A DNA stretch of 8,465 bases, from positions 1-8,465 of the forward strand of contig WTKI01000249.1 of the NCBI GenBank assembly GCA_011524425.1, read 5' to 3'. Positions 6,374 to 8,465 of the stretch are shown in pieces. Within the stretch, counting starts at the first letter, position 1, and every line of letters begins with the position of its first letter. The stretch is from Altererythrobacter sp. GTDB taxonomy: Bacteria; Pseudomonadota; Alphaproteobacteria; Sphingomonadales; Sphingomonadaceae. The notes below the pieces were generated by a model. That model was given only the letters and a program-made list of their open reading frames with translations, did not search any database and was not told the DNA's origin. The position numbers and the translations under genes are program-made.

Positions 6374-7045
6374 TCAGTATCCGTTTTTCGTGACCGCGAT
6401 CCGGTCAAGCGTGGCTTGCCGCATGGCTTTCTTGTTCCAACCATAAGCGCCGCCCGGCAATTGAGCGAGCTGTTTCGCGACAGAGGTCGCAGTGGCGATA
6501 ACCTGATCGGGTTCCACCACCATATCTAGCGCGCCAAACTCAACCGCTTCATCAGGGCCGTACATGTAGGATTGGATAACGAGCTTGGTTATCAGTGCGG
6601 GGTCAAGCCTTGCCTTTGCAATCTCCTGTGCAAACACTGGCAAATTCATTCCGTTCATGGTCTCATTCGCGCCGAACTTGAAATCGCCGGCGGCGCCAAT
6701 GCGCGTATCACACGAAAGCAGTAGGAACTGGCCCATCGCAATGGCGTGGCCGGTACAAGCGCCCACCACTGGCCGCTCGCTACCATAGACCTGGCAAACA
6801 AGCTTGCCTGCTGTATCAAGCAGATAGCCGAGCTCTTCCGCACTCGCTGTCGGCATCCATTTGAGGTTGAAGCCCCCGCTAAATACGCCTTCACGCCCGG
6901 CAATCACAATCGCCTTTGATGCTTTTTCAGCCTCAGCGAACACTTCCATGAAGCTGTCGAGCCAAGCAGGGTTTATCGCATTCGCTTTACCGTCATCGAG
7001 CGTAATTTGCGCGATGTCATCAGCGACATTCAATGTGATGGACAT
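6374..7045 (-). CDS. Crotonase/enoyl-CoA hydratase-isomerase family protein
   Basis: A complete 223-residue protein, shorter than the usual 255-265 of enoyl-CoA hydratases. The crotonase fold is shown by KANAIN (20-25), the first oxyanion-hole segment VFSGGFNL (54-61), the second around CTGHAIAMGQ (97-106) followed by LLLSCDTRIG (108-117), and FGANETMNGMNLP (124-136). Aligned to rat mitochondrial enoyl-CoA hydratase, Glu164 corresponds to Glu128, which is present. Glu144 falls on Phe107, so one of the two catalytic acids is missing. The family uses two glutamates for hydration, while delta3-delta2-enoyl-CoA isomerases manage with the one that is kept here. An isomerase or another CoA-thioester activity is therefore more likely than a classical hydratase; the substrate is unknown. 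The ATG at 7045 has GGAG seven bases upstream. It follows the phosphohexomutase gene by 28 bases and precedes the DUF2059-like gene by 20, so one transcript is likely. Confidence 0.88.
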   Translation of the reverse strand: MSITLNVADDIAQITLDDGKANAINPAWLDSFMEVFAEAEKASKAIVIAGREGVFSGGFNLKWMPTASAEELGYLLDTAGKLVCQVYGSERPVVGACTGHAIAMGQFLLLSCDTRIGAAGDFKFGANETMNGMNLPVFAQEIAKARLDPALITKLVIQSYMYGPDEAVEFGALDMVVEPDQVIATATSVAKQLAQLPGGAYGWNKKAMRQATLDRIAVTKNGY

Positions 7046-7073
7046 TCAGGCTCTCCCGGAAAACTTCAGGACC

Positions 7074-8465
7074 TCAGTGCCCTACGCTTTCCCCTCGCTC
7101 AAGCCCTGAAAGCGCTAGCTGTTCGTCAATTTGAGCAAGCAGACGGTCGAGCCCGTCTTGCGTGTCGCTTTCAGCGCGCGCAACCAGCACATCTTGCGTG
7201 TTTGAAGCGCGCAGCAGCCACCAGCCATCCTTGGTGTTTACCCTGACACCATCGGTGGCGTTTACTTCTTCCACTTCAGGCCCGGGATTGTCTTGCAACC
7301 GCGCGCTCACTTCATCGATGGCGGCAAACTTGCGGCTTTCATCGACCTGAAAGCGCATTTCCGGCGTATTGAGCATATCCGGCATGTCGCCGCGCAATTG
7401 CGTCACCGATTTGCCAAGCCGGGCAGAAGCGGCCAGCAAACGCACGCCTGCATAGAGCGCATCGTCAAAACCATAATAAGTGTCTGCGAAGAAGACATGC
7501 CCGCTCATCTCGCCTGCCAGAGGTGAAGAAGTTTCCTTCATTTTGGACTTTATTAGCGAGTGGCCGGTCTTCCACATTAAAGGTTCGCCGCCGCAGCTTG
7601 CCACATGATCGAACAGCGCTCGGCTGGCCTTCACATCCGCGATAATCGTCGCGCCCTGACGGGTTTTAAGCAGATCCTCTGCGTAGATCATCAACAGCTG
7701 ATCGCCCCAAATAATCCGCCCTTGCCCGTCAATCGCACCGATCCGGTCGCCATCCCCGTCAAAAGCCACTCCAAAATCGAGGTTCTTTTCCGCGACGAGT
7801 GCGCGGAGATCTTCCAGATTGGCTTCAACAGTTGGATCAGGATGATGATTAGGAAAATTCCCGTCGACTTCAGTGAACAGCAAGTGGTGTTCCCCCGGCA
7901 GACGCTCCGCCAGCAGCTCAAGCGCAGGACCAGCCGCACCATTGCCAGCATCCCAGCCCACTTTAAGACCGGAAAGGGACTGAGTATCGACTCCGTCGAG
8001 CCCGCTGAGGAGCCGCTCGATATAGGCCTCTTGGATCTCCCTGGTCTCGACACCTCCGGTCCCGTCGAGCCAGTCGCCAGCAGCAGCGAGCTCCCCGATC
8101 TTGAGGATGTCAGCGCCGAAGAAAGGCCGGCCCTGAAATACCATTTTGAAGCCATTGTAATTGGCGGGATTGTGGCTGCCAGTTATCTGAATGCCGCCGT
8201 GCACCTCTTCACGTGAGGCTTCGGCAAAATAGAGCATTGGGGTGGGCCCCATACCAATGCGGACGACATCACATCCGCTAGCCGTGAGCCCTTCAACCAG
8301 GGCATGTTCGAGTATTGGCGAGCTGATACGGCCATCATAACCAACTGCAACCGTCCTGCCGCCTTCGCGGCTCAACATCGTGCCGAAGCTGCGGCCGATC
8401 GCTCGCGCATCATCCGTGCCTAATGTCTCGCCAATGATGCCGCGAATATCGTACTCGCGCAGGAC
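7074..8465 (-). CDS. pgmG: Phosphoglucomutase/phosphomannomutase (5' end outside window)
   Basis: 463 residues are visible and the reading frame stays open to the right edge. Before the methionine codon at 8378 it continues upstream with [15 protein letters not shown], the typical N-terminal motif of this family, so the true start lies beyond the window, probably only a few codons away. All four active-site parts of an alpha-D-phosphohexomutase are present (numbered from the first visible residue): the phosphoserine loop TGSHNP with Ser97, the magnesium loop DGDGDR at 236-241, the sugar-binding loop GEMSGH at 318-323 and the phosphate-binding loop RASNT at 419-423. In the last loop the proline common after SNTx is Asp. 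The enzyme interconverts 1- and 6-phosphates of glucose and mannose, feeding nucleotide sugars for surface polysaccharides and glycolipids. The symbol follows the bifunctional sphingomonad PgmG; manB or algC would be equivalents elsewhere. It is the first visible gene of a cluster with the crotonase-like and DUF2059-like genes. Confidence 0.93.
   Translation of the reverse strand, partial: VLREYDIRGIIGETLGTDDARAIGRSFGTMLSREGGRTVAVGYDGRISSPILEHALVEGLTASGCDVVRIGMGPTPMLYFAEASREEVHGGIQITGSHNPANYNGFKMVFQGRPFFGADILKIGELAAAGDWLDGTGGVETREIQEAYIERLLSGLDGVDTQSLSGLKVGWDAGNGAAGPALELLAERLPGEHHLLFTEVDGNFPNHHPDPTVEANLEDLRALVAEKNLDFGVAFDGDGDRIGAIDGQGRIIWGDQLLMIYAEDLLKTRQGATIIADVKASRALFDHVASCGGEPLMWKTGHSLIKSKMKETSSPLAGEMSGHVFFADTYYGFDDALYAGVRLLAASARLGKSVTQLRGDMPDMLNTPEMRFQVDESRKFAAIDEVSARLQDNPGPEVEEVNATDGVRVNTKDGWWLLRASNTQDVLVARAESDTQDGLDRLLAQIDEQLALSGLERGESVGH

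Noticed and set aside
5875..6393. Open frame of 172 codons on the plus strand rich in Ser, Ile and Met
   Set aside because: It is the antisense image of the methionine-rich exported protein, whose signal peptide and ribosome binding site make the minus strand the coding one.
7605..8216. Open frame of 203 codons on the plus strand inside the phosphohexomutase gene
   Set aside because: It lies opposite conserved catalytic loops of the mutase and has no recognisable domain, so it is a by-product of codon usage there.
8376..8378. ATG as start of the phosphohexomutase
   Set aside because: The frame continues upstream to the window edge with the conserved REYDIRG motif, so this methionine is internal.

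Overview
This window looks like an ordinary chromosomal stretch from an alphaproteobacterium, most likely a sphingomonad (Erythrobacteraceae/Sphingomonadales type). The inference rests on family types that co-occur in that group: tandem ExbD genes, the ligase-associated DEXH helicase, a PgmG-type phosphohexomutase and a DUF2059-like exported protein. Base composition is moderately GC-rich. There are no rRNA, tRNA, transposon, integrase or CRISPR signals, and no sign of a recent insertion. No stretch longer than about 235 bases lacks a gene.

Left part (1-1483, plus strand): three ExbD/TolR-like genes follow one another. The first is only a C-terminal tail, cut by the window edge, and ends in a strong intrinsic terminator. 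After a 235-base gap comes a canonical ExbD with its membrane aspartate. It overlaps by one base (TAATG) a longer, diverged relative that seems to have lost that aspartate. Together they suggest a duplicated and diversified proton-driven energiser for outer-membrane transport. The ExbB/TonB partners would have to lie left of the window.

Middle (1480-5357, minus strand): a complete Lhr-type DEXH helicase of the ligase-associated DNA-damage set has its stop codon overlapping the third ExbD gene tail to tail. Upstream of it, 53 bases away, is an AmpG/PAT-like major facilitator transporter that may share its transcript. The 183-base leader of the transporter holds four copies of GACTGA/TCAGTC, built from two duplicated 9-mers, plus two small dyads. 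This is a candidate control region.

Right part (5541-8465, minus strand): a tight three-gene cluster with gaps of 28 and 20 bases. In transcription order it encodes a phosphoglucomutase/phosphomannomutase (start codon beyond the right edge), a short crotonase-fold protein with only one of the two classical catalytic glutamates, and a methionine-rich exported DUF2059-like protein. Their functions do not form an obvious single pathway.

No wholly new system is evident. The points most worth a second look are the aspartate-less ExbD relative, the repeat cluster before the transporter, the single-glutamate crotonase and the methionine-rich exported protein.
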